Source of the DNA: Kineosporiaceae bacterium
Lineage (GTDB): Bacteria > Actinomycetota > Actinomycetes > Actinomycetales > Kineosporiaceae
Reading direction: 5' to 3'
Length of the DNA stretch: 64,000 nucleotides
NCBI GenBank assembly: GCA_016794595.1
Contig: JAEUJN010000066.1
Coordinates: 1-64,000, forward strand
Below are positions 18,556 through 27,562 of this stretch, piece after piece; the stretch's first letter is position 1; every line of letters starts with the position of its first letter. Below the pieces are notes generated by a model that was not told where the DNA came from, searched no databases, and saw nothing but the letters and a program-made list of their open reading frames with translations. The translations under genes and the position numbers were made by a program.

Positions 18556-19454
18556 TTCAGCATCCGGCGGATGGTGGCGATGACCACGTCGGGACGCCGG
18601 GTGAGGTCGTCCCAGGTGAACCGCAGCACCCGATAGCCGAGCGCGGTCATCAGGTTCTGCCGGCGGCGGTCGGCCACGAACGCGTCCCGGCCGGCATGGG
18701 CGCGGTACCCGTCGATCTCGATGATCAACCGTTCCGCCTCGAACAACAGGTCCACCACGGCGATGATCTGCCCGGTGCCGTCGACGATCCGAGCCCCCGC
18801 CCGCCACCCGGTGATCCCTGCCGAGGTCAGCAGGTCGTGGGTGATCCGCTCGGCCGGGCTGACCGCGCCGCTCTCGGTGAGGGCGGCCAGCCGGCGCAAC
18901 TGAGTGGTCCCGCGGCATCCTGATCGCCGGCGCAGGAGACGGTCGAGTGCGTCCTCGGACAGGATCTGTCGAGAGGACAGCCAGGCGAACAGATCCAGCG
19001 CCTGGGACCACGGGCGCGTGGTCAACAGGTCCACGGCGGTGCGCTCGCGGGAGGTGACCGCGAGCCCGGCGACCCGCACGACGTCCCCGGGCCAGACCCG
19101 GGCACGCACCGGCACCAGGCCGCCTGTGGGCCGGCGGGCCGTCTCGACGATCACCGAGGCCGCGGCCCGCATCGGCCCTGGCTGCCCGGCGTCCGATGCC
19201 GGGAACCGGTGGACGGCGCCGGCCAGCTCGTGCGCGACCACTGCCCCCTCCCAGGTCAGGGCCGCTGCCCATGCTCGTCGCAACGCCGGGTCGGGGGAGG
19301 GCTCGGCGGTCAGTCCGTGGCCCAGAACCCGGCGCCACCGCCTGGCATCGAGCCGGCGTTCCACCTGACGCGGCGTCCACCCCTCGGCGAGCGCCTGGGC
19401 CCGGGTGAAGCTGCCCGCCTGGCGCCCGGCCCGGCGTGGCACGTCGTCCGACAC
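18528..19454 (-). CDS. DUF559 (Vsr-like) nuclease-domain protein with AbiEi-like N-terminus
   Basis: A 308-aa protein. The N-terminal ~45 residues (SFTRAQALAEGWTPRQVERRL) resemble the AbiEi-type winged-helix region often annotated as antitoxin-like. The C-terminal ~100 residues carry the DUF559 core: VVDLLFEAERLIIEIDGYRAH with the D...E.D triad, then DRRRQNLMTALGYRVLRFTWDDL, as in very-short-patch endonucleases. Activity is unproven for the family. The final codons (ESADLPR, stop) are encoded inside palindrome copy 1, and copy 2 lies upstream. GTG at 19454 is my start; a longer frame to 19574 begins inside copy 2. Confidence 0.75.
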   Translation of the reverse strand: MSDDVPRRAGRQAGSFTRAQALAEGWTPRQVERRLDARRWRRVLGHGLTAEPSPDPALRRAWAAALTWEGAVVAHELAGAVHRFPASDAGQPGPMRAAASVIVETARRPTGGLVPVRARVWPGDVVRVAGLAVTSRERTAVDLLTTRPWSQALDLFAWLSSRQILSEDALDRLLRRRSGCRGTTQLRRLAALTESGAVSPAERITHDLLTSAGITGWRAGARIVDGTGQIIAVVDLLFEAERLIIEIDGYRAHAGRDAFVADRRRQNLMTALGYRVLRFTWDDLTRRPDVVIATIRRMLNAESADLPR

Positions 19455-19520
19455 CTGCTCACCGTGCCCCAGCGCGCCTGCCCCGAACACCCGCTCCCGG
19501 GACCTGTGGACAAACTCCGA

Positions 19521-19573
19521 CGCCGAGAGTGCTGATCTCCCCCACTTACCGGGGGAGATCAGCACTCTCGGCA
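19521..19573. repeat. 53-bp palindrome, copy 2 of 2
   Basis: Identical to the copy at 18503 at 52 of 53 positions, including the ACTTACC loop in the same orientation; 22-bp arms remain paired. It lies 8 bp past the stop of the next gene leftward-running gene (19581) and 67 bp upstream of the DUF559 start, so together the copies bracket exactly one gene, about 1.02 kb apart. Confidence 0.95.
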
Positions 19574-19580
19574 CGTGGGG

Positions 19581-20228
19581 TCAGGGGAAGTACTGCTCGG
19601 CCAGGTAGCTGACCCAGCCCTTGTCCTTGTTGTCGTGCCTCAGCCAGACGAAGACCTCGGTGCCGGCAGCCGACGCCCGGGCGAAGCCGTCGACCAGCTG
19701 GCCGGCGTCCGCGGCCCGGGGTGGGTCGGTCTGGCCGATCATCGGGCCGAGGAAGATCGGCGTCCCGGGGACCAGGGTGAAGGTGTAGATCCGCCGGTTC
19801 TGGTTCTCGATCGCGAACTCGGCCGGCTCCAGCTCGGGGTGCTTGGCGAAGTAGTCCGCCGCCTTCTTGCCCGTGTGGAAGGTGAGCCGGTCGACGGTGA
19901 TCTCGATCGCGCCGGTGTCGGTCCGCCGCACGGTCTTCAGGTTCGACAGCTCGAGACCCTTGGTGTCCCACGGGGTGGCGACGAACACTGCCGGTTGCGG
20001 GGCGGGAGCCGAGGCTGACCTCGACGGTGATCGGGAGGCGGACGCACTGGCAGTCACGGACGGCGTCGGGGTGGCTCCCTCGGACGTGGCGTCTGCGGAG
20101 GCGGCCACGGTCTGCGTCCCCGAGGGGCGCAGGATGCCCAGGACGACCCCGGTGCCCAGGCCCGCGACCAGGGCCCCGATGATCCAGGCAGCGATCGTGC
20201 GGCGACTCGGACCGTTGGACGCCGACAT
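19581..20228 (-). CDS. membrane-anchored protein of unknown function
   Basis: A 215-aa protein with a single N-terminal transmembrane segment (about residues 11-33), a long Ser/Ala/Pro/Thr linker, then a ~120-residue beta-rich extracellular domain (TPWDTKGLELSNLKTVRR onward, ending WVSYLAEQYFP). No catalytic motif or known family recognised. It is divergent from the DUF6350 gene (about 105 bp between) and its 3' end abuts palindrome copy 2. Confidence 0.6.
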   Translation of the reverse strand: MSASNGPSRRTIAAWIIGALVAGLGTGVVLGILRPSGTQTVAASADATSEGATPTPSVTASASASRSPSRSASAPAPQPAVFVATPWDTKGLELSNLKTVRRTDTGAIEITVDRLTFHTGKKAADYFAKHPELEPAEFAIENQNRRIYTFTLVPGTPIFLGPMIGQTDPPRAADAGQLVDGFARASAAGTEVFVWLRHDNKDKGWVSYLAEQYFP

Positions 20229-20333
20229 GGCGGCTGTTCTCACGGGGCGCATCCTGCCCGACGGCCTCGCCGGTGTCTGCTTCCCCGGCGAGTCGCGGAC
20301 CGTGCGGGTGGCTGGCCGGGTGAGCATGAGGGA

Positions 20334-21656
20334 GTGAGTCCGCGCTCCTCGACCCGATCGGCCGGCCAGCCATCCATGCTGTCCGTGAGCGGTTCGCTGC
20401 CGGGTGCCGACGTCATTCCCCTGACCCCGGCCGCGGGCGCCCTGGCCGCCTTCCAGGCCGCGGCGGCGTCCCTGGTCGTCGTGTTGGTCCCGGTGGTCCT
20501 CACCTGGGTGGCCAGCGGGGGCGGCACGACCTCGTGGCTCGAGGTGGTGCAGCTCGGGACGGCGCTGTGGTTGCTCGCCCAGCACACCGGCCTGGCCGTG
20601 GACGGCGGGCACCTGGGCCTGGTGCCGTTGGGGGCCGCGCTGATCCCCTTGCTGGCCTGCGCCTACGCCGGCATCCGGGTGAGCCGCAGCCTGGACCCCC
20701 AGGCGGACCGGATCGCCTCGGGCGCGAGCCGGGCCCAGCCCACCCCGATGCCCCGCTCCGCGCTGGTGACCATGGCGCTGACCCACGGGGCGATCGGGGC
20801 CCTGGCCGCCTCGCTCGCGGCCACCGACCTGGCCCGCCCGATCCTGTGGCAGGCGGTCGCCGGCCCCACGGTGATTGCCGCCCTCGGCGGTGGTCTCGGC
20901 AGTCTGGCCTACGCCCAGGGGGGACGCCTGCGGGCGGGCCTGGCCGCCGTCCCGCGGCTGGTGCCGGACGCGCTGGCCGGTGAGGTGCGCCGGTACCTGG
21001 CCCCCGTCGGCCTGACCGTCGCCGTCCAACTGGGGGCCGGGGCGCTGGCCCTGCTGGTCGGGCTCGGATTCGGTGCCGGCCGGGTGATCGACCTGTACGC
21101 GGCGCTGGGCGGGGGATTCGTCGGCGCGGCGATGATCACCCTGCTCCAGCTGCTGCTGCTACCCAACCTGGTGATCTGGGCGGCCTGCCTGCTCGCCGGG
21201 CCGGGGTTCGCCCTCGGCACCGGCACCGAGATCTCGCCGCTGACCAGCACCCTGGGTCCCCTGCCGGCGCTGCCCGTGCTCGGGGCCCTGCCCGACCCCG
21301 GCCCGATGCCGGGCTACGCGATCGCCGTCGTGGCCAGCGGCGTGCTCGCCGGCGTCGTCGGCGGGTCGCGGCTACTGCGCGCGGGGGAGCGGGCCGACCG
21401 CTCGCCGATCCTCGGTGCCATCCAGGACCTGCTCGTCCTGGCCGGCGGATCCGGCCTGGCACTCGGAGTGCTGGCCTGGGCCAGCGGCGGCCCGGCCGGA
21501 CCCGGGCGGATGAGCCAGGTCGGCCCCACCCCGTGGCTGGTGGCCGGCACGGTCGCGATCGAGGTCATGATCGGGGTGGCGCTGGTGGTGCTGGTGCGTC
21601 AGGTGGCGCCGGCGCTGGCCGATGCCCTCGCCCGGCGCCGCACCCGGACGCCCTGA
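20334..21656 (+). CDS. DUF6350 multi-spanning membrane protein
   Basis: A 440-aa membrane protein with roughly ten hydrophobic helices and small Pro/Gly-rich loops (ISPLTSTLGPLPALPVLGALP). The position between sucCD and purN-purH is the usual actinobacterial location of the DUF6350 family; members have been linked to cell division under the name PerM in mycobacteria. GTG at 20334 has weak ribosome-binding support; ATG at 20376 is possible. Confidence 0.72.
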   Translation: MSPRSSTRSAGQPSMLSVSGSLPGADVIPLTPAAGALAAFQAAAASLVVVLVPVVLTWVASGGGTTSWLEVVQLGTALWLLAQHTGLAVDGGHLGLVPLGAALIPLLACAYAGIRVSRSLDPQADRIASGASRAQPTPMPRSALVTMALTHGAIGALAASLAATDLARPILWQAVAGPTVIAALGGGLGSLAYAQGGRLRAGLAAVPRLVPDALAGEVRRYLAPVGLTVAVQLGAGALALLVGLGFGAGRVIDLYAALGGGFVGAAMITLLQLLLLPNLVIWAACLLAGPGFALGTGTEISPLTSTLGPLPALPVLGALPDPGPMPGYAIAVVASGVLAGVVGGSRLLRAGERADRSPILGAIQDLLVLAGGSGLALGVLAWASGGPAGPGRMSQVGPTPWLVAGTVAIEVMIGVALVVLVRQVAPALADALARRRTRTP

Positions 21657-21732
21657 CGCCCGGGCTCGATCGCGAGCCGGCCGAGCCGGGGCGGCTCAGC
21701 GGCGGTGTCGGCGGATCGATATCGTCAGGGCC

Positions 21733-22461
21733 GTGAGCCGTCCCGCGAACGTGGTCGTGTTGGTCTCCGGCTCGGGCACGCTGTTGCAGGCGCTGCTGGA
21801 CGACTGTGCCGATGGGCAGAGCGACCCCGGTGCGGCGGATAGGGCGTACACGGTCACCGGGGTGATCAGCGATCGGGACGACGCCCACGGGCTGACCAGG
21901 GCGCGCGCCGCCGGGGTGGCCACGGCCGTGGTTCGCCCGGGCGACTTCGACGACCGCGCCACCTGGGATCTCGCCGTGGCGAAGGCGGTCGAGGTGTTCA
22001 CCCCCGACCTGGTGGTGCTCGCCGGCTTCATGCGGCTGCTCGGGGACGCCTACCTGACCCGGTTCGCCGACCGCACGATCAACTCCCACCCCGCGCTGCT
22101 GCCCGCCTTCCCCGGCGCGCACGCCGTCCGGGACGCTCTCGCCTACGGGGTGAGGGTCACCGGTACCACGGTGACCCTGCTGGACGCCGGGGTGGATTCC
22201 GGCCCGGTGGTGGCCCAGCGCGCCGTCGAGGTGCTCGACGGGGACGACGAGGCGCGGCTGCACGAGCGGATCAAGGTGGTCGAGCGGGAACTGTTGGTCG
22301 AGGTGGTGCGCCGGATGACCGGCGAGGGGTGGCAGGTCCAGGGACGCCGGGTCCGGCTGGGGGACCCGGACAGGGGCGCACGAGACGCAGGCGCACGAGA
22401 CGCGGGCACGCCGGACGCGGGCACGTCAGGCAGGGCACAGGGCAGTGGCAGCGAAGGGTGA
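21733..22461 (+). CDS. purN: phosphoribosylglycinamide formyltransferase
   Basis: A 242-aa purine-pathway enzyme transferring formyl from 10-formyl-THF to GAR. Conserved parts are [16 protein letters not shown] (phosphate-binding), [26 protein letters not shown] with the catalytic Asn/His, and [24 protein letters not shown] with the catalytic Asp. The family normally ends near RRVRLGD; here about 28 extra residues follow, made of imperfect repeats (RGARDAG, RDAG, PDAG). It ends four bases before purH. Confidence 0.95.
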   Translation: MSRPANVVVLVSGSGTLLQALLDDCADGQSDPGAADRAYTVTGVISDRDDAHGLTRARAAGVATAVVRPGDFDDRATWDLAVAKAVEVFTPDLVVLAGFMRLLGDAYLTRFADRTINSHPALLPAFPGAHAVRDALAYGVRVTGTTVTLLDAGVDSGPVVAQRAVEVLDGDDEARLHERIKVVERELLVEVVRRMTGEGWQVQGRRVRLGDPDRGARDAGARDAGTPDAGTSGRAQGSGSEG

Positions 22462-22465
22462 GGGC

Positions 22466-24052
22466 ATGAGCAGCGACAGGGTCGCGATCCGGCGGGCACT
22501 GCTGTCGGTCTACGACAAGACGGGGCTGGAGGAGCTGGCCGTCGCGTTGCACCAGGCCGGAGTGGCGCTGGTCTCGACCGGTTCGACTGCCGCCCGGATC
22601 TCCGCGGCCGGCGTGCCGGTGACCAGAGTCGAGGAGCTGACCGGCTTTCCCGAGTGCCTGGACGGGCGGGTGAAGACCCTGCACCCCGCCGTCCACGCCG
22701 GGATCCTGGCCGACCGCCGCCTGCCCGACCATGTGCGCCAGCTCGAGCAGCTGGGCATCGAGGCCTTCGACCTGGTGGTCTCCAACCTCTACCCGTTCCG
22801 CGCGACGGTTGCCTCCGGCGCCACCCCTGACGAGTGCGTTGAGCAGATCGACATCGGCGGGCCGTCGATGGTGCGCGCCGCGGCCAAGAACCACCCGAGC
22901 GTGGCGATCGTGACCAGCCCGGCCGACTACGCCGAGGTGATCGAGGCGGTCGGTGGCGGCGGGTTCGACCTGGCCGCCCGGCGCCGGCTGGCGGCGCGGG
23001 CCTTCGCCCACACCGCGGCCTACGACGTCGCGGTGGCGTCCTGGTTCGGGGAGCAGCTCGCCGACGAGGACGGCACGAACGGCGGCTGGCCGGCGCACGC
23101 CGGGCTGGCCCTGGAGCGGGCGGCGGTGTTGCGCTACGGCGAGAACCCGCACCAGCGCGGCGCGCTCTACGTGGACGAGGGCGCGGGTGCCCTGCCGGGG
23201 ATCGCCCAGGCGACGCAGCTGCACGGCAAGGACATGTCCTACAACAACTACGTGGACGCCGACGCGGCGGTGCGGGCGGCGTTCGACTTCGCCGACCCGG
23301 CAGTGGCGATCATCAAGCACGCCAACCCGTGCGGGATCGCCGTGACCGCCGAGGGGAGCGACATCGCCGACGCGCACGCGCGGGCTCACGCCTGTGACCC
23401 GGTGTCGGCCTATGGCGGGGTGGTGGCCGCCAATCGTCCGGTGACGGTGGCGATGGCCCGCCGGCTCGCGGAGATCTTCACCGAGGTGGTGGTGGCGCCG
23501 TCCTTCGAGGCCGATGCGTATGCGCTGCTGTCGGCCAAGAAGAACCTGCGGTTGATCGAGCTGACCGACGGCTACCGGCCGAGCCTGATCGAGCTGCGCC
23601 CGGTCACCGGGGGCATGCTCGCCCAGGACCGGGACCGGATCGATGCCCCGGGGGACGACCCGGCGTCCTGGCGGCTGGTCAGCGGTGAGGCGGCGGACGA
23701 GGCGACGCTGGCCGAGCTGGCCTTCGCCTGGCGCGCGGTGCGGGCGGTGAAGTCGAACGCGATCCTGCTGGCGGCGGGCGGGGCGACGGTCGGGATCGGG
23801 ATGGGCCAGGTCAACCGGGTGGACTCCTGCCGGCTGGCGGTGGCCCGCGCGGGCGAGGAGCGGGCCCGCGGGGCGGTGGCCGCCTCGGATGCGTTCTTCC
23901 CGTTCGCCGATGGCTTGCAGGTCCTGCTGGACGCCGGGGTGCGCGCGGTCGTGCAGCCGGGCGGATCGGTGCGGGACGAGGAGGTCATCGCGGCGGCCCG
24001 GTCGGCCGGGGTGAGCATGTACCTGACCGGGGCACGGCACTTCGCGCACTGA
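22466..24052 (+). CDS. purH: bifunctional AICAR transformylase/IMP cyclohydrolase
   Basis: A 528-aa enzyme for the last two steps of IMP synthesis. The N-terminal cyclohydrolase domain has [30 protein letters not shown] and NLYPF; the transformylase domain has [23 protein letters not shown] with the catalytic Lys/His, and the [10 protein letters not shown] end. ATG at 22466 follows purN directly with GAAGGGTGAGG upstream, so the two are co-transcribed. Confidence 0.97.
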   Translation: MSSDRVAIRRALLSVYDKTGLEELAVALHQAGVALVSTGSTAARISAAGVPVTRVEELTGFPECLDGRVKTLHPAVHAGILADRRLPDHVRQLEQLGIEAFDLVVSNLYPFRATVASGATPDECVEQIDIGGPSMVRAAAKNHPSVAIVTSPADYAEVIEAVGGGGFDLAARRRLAARAFAHTAAYDVAVASWFGEQLADEDGTNGGWPAHAGLALERAAVLRYGENPHQRGALYVDEGAGALPGIAQATQLHGKDMSYNNYVDADAAVRAAFDFADPAVAIIKHANPCGIAVTAEGSDIADAHARAHACDPVSAYGGVVAANRPVTVAMARRLAEIFTEVVVAPSFEADAYALLSAKKNLRLIELTDGYRPSLIELRPVTGGMLAQDRDRIDAPGDDPASWRLVSGEAADEATLAELAFAWRAVRAVKSNAILLAAGGATVGIGMGQVNRVDSCRLAVARAGEERARGAVAASDAFFPFADGLQVLLDAGVRAVVQPGGSVRDEEVIAAARSAGVSMYLTGARHFAH

Positions 24053-24074
24053 GGACGACGCCCTCTATCGCACA

Positions 24075-24106
24075 GACTGTGGAACTGTGGCACTGTGTGA
24101 CTGTGG
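24075..24106 (+). promoter_or_regulatory. four 8-bp direct repeats at the vapB start, probable operator
   Basis: ACTGTG recurs four times at exact 8-bp spacing (24076, 24084, 24092, 24100), ending two bases before vapB ATG and covering its ribosome-binding region. VapB/VapBC complexes commonly autoregulate from repeats at this place, so an operator is likely; the repeat is the observation, the role is inferred. Confidence 0.55.
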
Positions 24107-24108
24107 AG

Positions 24109-24348
24109 ATGAAGAACATCACCGTCCGGGTGCCCGAGCAGGTCTACCGCCAGGCGAGGATTCGGGCGGCTGAGCAGGGCACCTCGGTGAGCGGGTTGGT
24201 GGGACAGTACCTGCGCTCCCTGGTCGAGGCGGATGCCGAGTTCGAGCGGCTCGCGGCGCGCCAACGGGAGATTCGCGCGGGATTGGGCCGGTTCAGTGCC
24301 GGCGACCGTATCTCTCGAGACGAGTTGCACGACCGTGCGACTCGCTGA
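24109..24348 (+). CDS. VapB-type antitoxin
   Basis: A 79-aa protein with a ribbon-helix-helix N-terminus (MKNITVRVPEQVYRQARI, then AAEQGTSVSGLVGQYLRSL) and an extended acidic/basic C-terminus (SAGDRISRDELHDR) of the kind that threads into the PIN toxin. ATG at 24109 is chosen as RHH strand start. The gene overlaps vapC by 14 bp. A decayed second copy of the same DNA lies at 32447-32618. Confidence 0.82.
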   Translation: MKNITVRVPEQVYRQARIRAAEQGTSVSGLVGQYLRSLVEADAEFERLAARQREIRAGLGRFSAGDRISRDELHDRATR

Positions 24349-24742
24349 CACCAACGTCCTGCTCTACGCCATCTCGACCGATCCACGCGAGGAGCAGAAG
24401 GCCGCTGTCGCCACCGCCCTGCTCGACGGTGGCGACATCGTGCTGTCGGTGCAGGTGTTGCAGGAGTTCTACGTCCAGGCCACCCGGATCGGTCGCCCAG
24501 ACCGGCTGGACGGCTCGGTCGCGGCTGAACTCGTCTCGACCTTCCAGCGATTTCCCGTCGTCTCGCTCACCCCGCAGATCGTCACAGCCGCCATCGCGAC
24601 CCACCGTCGCCACGGCATCTCCTACTGGGACGCCGCGGTCCTGGAGGCTGCCCGGTCCGCCGGCTGCGACGTGGTGCTCTCGGAGGATCTGAGCCCGACC
24701 GTCGACTACGGCGGCATTCGGGTGGAGAACCCCTTCGCCTGA
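24335..24742 (+). CDS. VapC-type PIN-domain ribonuclease toxin
   Basis: A 135-aa PIN-domain protein. The acidic metal-binding residues appear in order: LADTNVLLYAIS (Asp5), VLQEFYVQ (Glu), SYWDAAVLEAA (Asp) and VLSEDLS. Length and motif order match VapC RNases, which cut tRNA or rRNA when freed from VapB. GTG at 24335 lies inside the vapB end, indicating coupling. All key residues are present, so the module looks functional. Confidence 0.85.
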   Translation: MRLADTNVLLYAISTDPREEQKAAVATALLDGGDIVLSVQVLQEFYVQATRIGRPDRLDGSVAAELVSTFQRFPVVSLTPQIVTAAIATHRRHGISYWDAAVLEAARSAGCDVVLSEDLSPTVDYGGIRVENPFA

Positions 24743-24837
24743 CGTCCGGGCGGTCCGCCTCCACACGATCTCCACGGCGGCTCCGCGAGGGCTCCGCCCG
24801 CCCCGACGATGCTCGGTGCATCGTCGAAGGAGCGGTG

Positions 24838-25764
24838 ATGGCTGATCTCGTGACCCCCGGTACACCCCCCTCACCGACGCCGGCCTCGCCGGCGAGGGTG
24901 ACCGTCGCTCGTCGGACGCCGGGCTGGAGCCGGCGGGTGCGCTGGGCGCGCCGCGCGGTGCAGGCGCTGGTGGTCGGTGGGGTCGGGTGGCTGGTGTTCG
25001 GTCACGCCACGGGTGGCTCGTCGGCGGAGAGCTTCTGCCCGTTCGGCGGGTTCGAGACCCTGTGGACCCTGATCACGACGGGTCGTACCGTGCCGCACAC
25101 CCATCTGGCCAACGTGGTCCTGGCCGCGGCCGTGATCGGGCTGGCGCTCACCGTCCGGGGCGCGTTCTGCGGGTGGTTGTGTCCCCTCGGGTCCCTGCAG
25201 GAATGGCTCCACGGGGTGACCGGGTGGCTCGCATCCCGGGTCCCCCCGCTGCGCAGGCTGCGTCGGCGGTTGGAGCACCTGGCGGCAGGCAGGGCCTGGC
25301 GGCGAACGGATCGCGTGTTGCGGTGGGGCCGGTGGCTCGTGCTGGCGTGGGCGGTGATCGGAGCGGCGGTCACCGGCACGATGGTCTTCCGCGAGGCCGA
25401 CCCCTGGATCGCCCTGATCTCGGTGGTGGAGTTCGAGTTGTCGCTGGCCTTCGCCGTCCTGGTGGCCACGACCGTGCTCGCGGTGTTCGTCGAGCGGCCG
25501 TTCTGCCGATACGCCTGCCCGCTGGGCGCGGTGCAGGCCGCGCTGGGTGCGCTCAGTCCCGTCGCCGTCCAGCGGGACGCCGCGGGATGCCTGGGCTGCG
25601 ACCTGTGCAACCGGGCCTGCCCGATGGCGATCCCGGTGAACACCCGCACCCGGGTGACGGACACCTCGTGCATCGGGTGTCTGGACTGTGTCGCCGCCTG
25701 CCCCAGCGCCCCTGCTCTCGGGGTGACCCTGGCCCTTCCAGTTCCCCTGAGGAGTCCCCGATGA
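24838..25764 (+). CDS. membrane-bound 4Fe-4S protein (NapH/CcoG-like)
   Basis: A 308-aa electron-transfer protein with about five transmembrane helices. Two juxtamembrane C-x3-C-P type motifs (FCGWLCPLGSLQEW and FCRYACPLGAVQAA) and two C-terminal ferredoxin clusters (CLGCDLCNRACP and CIGCLDCVAACP) are visible, the layout of NapH/YccM/NosR-C-terminal proteins. ESFCPFGGFETLW is another conserved cysteine site. It would pass electrons from quinol across the membrane; the acceptor is not known. ATG overlaps nothing upstream; AAGGAG ribosome-binding site. Its stop overlaps the next start. Confidence 0.82.
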   Translation: MADLVTPGTPPSPTPASPARVTVARRTPGWSRRVRWARRAVQALVVGGVGWLVFGHATGGSSAESFCPFGGFETLWTLITTGRTVPHTHLANVVLAAAVIGLALTVRGAFCGWLCPLGSLQEWLHGVTGWLASRVPPLRRLRRRLEHLAAGRAWRRTDRVLRWGRWLVLAWAVIGAAVTGTMVFREADPWIALISVVEFELSLAFAVLVATTVLAVFVERPFCRYACPLGAVQAALGALSPVAVQRDAAGCLGCDLCNRACPMAIPVNTRTRVTDTSCIGCLDCVAACPSAPALGVTLALPVPLRSPR

Positions 25765-26207
25765 CCCGTGTCGAGCCGCCGACCCTCCAGTTGCCGGCCC
25801 ATCGCCATCCGGTTCCGACCCGTACCCGGATCGGTACCCGGCGGCTGCCGGTGGCGGTGTACCTGGGGGTCCTGGTGCTGATCCCCGTGATCGCGGTCTC
25901 GGTGGCCCTGGCTGCCGGCTGGTGGCGGACCACCGGGCCGGGCATGGCCTCGATGAGCTCTCAGGGTGCACCGACCGGCATCTCGGGCCCGGCGGCGGCG
26001 CCTGCGGTGGCCGCGGAGGTGCGGGGCTCGATGACGGTCAGGCAAGTGGTGGACGCCTTCCCGGCCGTGACCGTGCCGGAGGTCCTGGCCGCCTTCGGGG
26101 CTCCCGCCGACACCTCGGACTCGGTTCAGTTGAAGACCCTGGTCGAGGCCGGTGACCTGGACGTGCCCGCCTTCCGCACCTGGCTGGAGGCCAGGACCAC
26201 GAGGTGA
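25761..26207 (+). CDS. small membrane partner of the Fe-S protein
   Basis: A 148-aa protein with one transmembrane helix (about residues 28-55), a Gly/Ala/Ser/Met linker, then a helical domain GSMTVRQVVDAFPAVTVPEV...FGAPADTSD. Similar ~50-residue domains are known to me at the ends of membrane ferredoxin proteins in other bacteria, so here the domain seems split into its own gene. It overlaps the Fe-S gene in ATGA and is surely co-translated. No cofactor ligand is evident. Confidence 0.65.
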   Translation: MTRVEPPTLQLPAHRHPVPTRTRIGTRRLPVAVYLGVLVLIPVIAVSVALAAGWWRTTGPGMASMSSQGAPTGISGPAAAPAVAAEVRGSMTVRQVVDAFPAVTVPEVLAAFGAPADTSDSVQLKTLVEAGDLDVPAFRTWLEARTTR

Positions 26208-26268
26208 CGCCGACGGCCCGGCCCCTCGGGCAGGTCAACCGGGACGGCGGGTCGGCCGAGGAGGAGTC

Positions 26269-27312
26269 ATGGGCACGTCGTACCCGAGTCGCCGAGCCGT
26301 GCTCGGGCTCGCCGCCACCGGGTTCGTCGCCGGGGCCGCGAGCCTGCTGGCGGGGTGCGGATCGGCGCGATCGACCGGGTCACCCGCACCGGGCGGGACG
26401 CCGGCGCCAGCCCTGAGTCGCTCGGCCGAGTTCGGGGCCTGGACGGCGGGCGCCGACCCGGTGGCGGCGCACGAGGACCTGGAGCGGGCGCTCGGGGCCT
26501 CGATCCGGCTGGTCTCGCTGTACGCGGACTGGCACACGCCCTGGCCGGCCGAGGTGTCCGCCCGGTTGCCCGGGCACGACCTGGTGATCTCCTGGGAGCC
26601 GGTGGACGTCGACTTCGCCGATCTCCTGGACGGCGCGTGGGACGACTACCTGACCGACTTCCTCGAGCAGGCGGCCCGGCACCGCGGGCAGGTACTGCTG
26701 CGCCCCTTCGCCGAGATGAACGGGCCCTGGCAGACGTGGTCGGTCGATCACGAGGACGGCGGGGTGCGCGACGTCGAGCAGTGGCAGGCAGCGTGGCGCC
26801 ACGTGGTGACGCTGGCCCAGGGGAGCCGGGCGCCGGCGAGTGAGTCCCGGCAGGCTGAGTCCTCGCGCCCGCGATTCCTGTTCTGCGCCAACACCACCGA
26901 CGAGGGGTCGACCCCGGTGGAGCGGTACTGGCCAGGTGCCGACTGGGTCGATGCCATCGGGGTGGACGGGTTCAACTGGGACTGGGCCGAGGACGGCACG
27001 CCGCTGGCCACCGCCGAGCAGGTGATCGCGCCCATGTACGCCCGGCTGGGCCGGTTGCACCCGAGCGCGCCGTTCGTGGTGGCCGAGCTCGGCTGCGCGC
27101 CGGCGCCGTCCGGGGCTCCCGGGGCGCAGGCCGACTGGTTCGCCGCGCTCTACGCCACGCAGGCCTTCCCCCGGGCGAACCGGGTGGTCCTCTTCCACGA
27201 GGACAAGGAGCGCGACTGGCGACTCGACAGCGACCCGGCGACCCTCGCCGTCCACCGCGATGCCCTGGCCGATTCCGGCGTGCAGTCGCTGCGCGATACC
27301 GAACAGCGCTGA
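26269..27312 (+). CDS. GH26-like glycoside hydrolase lipoprotein
   Basis: A 347-aa exported protein. The N-terminus has a Tat-like SRRAVLG and a lipobox LLAGC (Cys30). The (beta/alpha)8 domain has RPFAEMNGPW with Glu149 as acid/base and VVAELGC with Glu273 as nucleophile, plus GVDGFNWDW, the pattern of family 26 (beta-mannanase/lichenase group). Substrate is not fixed. GAGGAG precedes ATG. The last 13 codons and the following ~60 bp are duplicated at 29052, beyond the ATPase gene. Confidence 0.78.
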   Translation: MGTSYPSRRAVLGLAATGFVAGAASLLAGCGSARSTGSPAPGGTPAPALSRSAEFGAWTAGADPVAAHEDLERALGASIRLVSLYADWHTPWPAEVSARLPGHDLVISWEPVDVDFADLLDGAWDDYLTDFLEQAARHRGQVLLRPFAEMNGPWQTWSVDHEDGGVRDVEQWQAAWRHVVTLAQGSRAPASESRQAESSRPRFLFCANTTDEGSTPVERYWPGADWVDAIGVDGFNWDWAEDGTPLATAEQVIAPMYARLGRLHPSAPFVVAELGCAPAPSGAPGAQADWFAALYATQAFPRANRVVLFHEDKERDWRLDSDPATLAVHRDALADSGVQSLRDTEQR

Positions 27313-27367
27313 TCGACGGGACCGAGTCCTGGTCGGCACAGCGTCGCGGTGGCGCTGAGCCTCGCCG
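27280..27367 (+). repeat. ~90-bp direct repeat, copy A
   Basis: This stretch, from the last codons of the GH26 gene through about 55 bp of 3' flank, is closely matched by 29052-29141 with only scattered differences and two short indels. CAGCGCTGATCGACGGG and AGCGTCGCGGTGGCGCTGAG are identical in both. The copies share orientation and the stop codon frame, and bracket the DUF4143 ATPase gene. The ~195 bp from here to 27562 contain nothing else I can name. Confidence 0.85.
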
Positions 27368-27562
27368 GTCACGAGGTTCGTGGGGCCATGCGCCGACGTC
27401 GACCGGGCGGCCCGAACACGTCCCAGCTGGGACGTTCATGGCTGTCGGCTCTGCACGAGATCGCCGCACGACCAGGCCCCTTGCCCTCGACCCCTGCGCC
27501 GTCCGGTCGCGCCAGGATGATCACGCGATCGCGCCTGGTGCGTCGTCCCGTCGTGCTGGTGG

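Noticed and set aside
18503-19573. Palindrome pair as phage or integron attachment sites
   Set aside because: No integrase, recombinase or att-like core is nearby, and the enclosed gene is not a cassette with its own attC fold.
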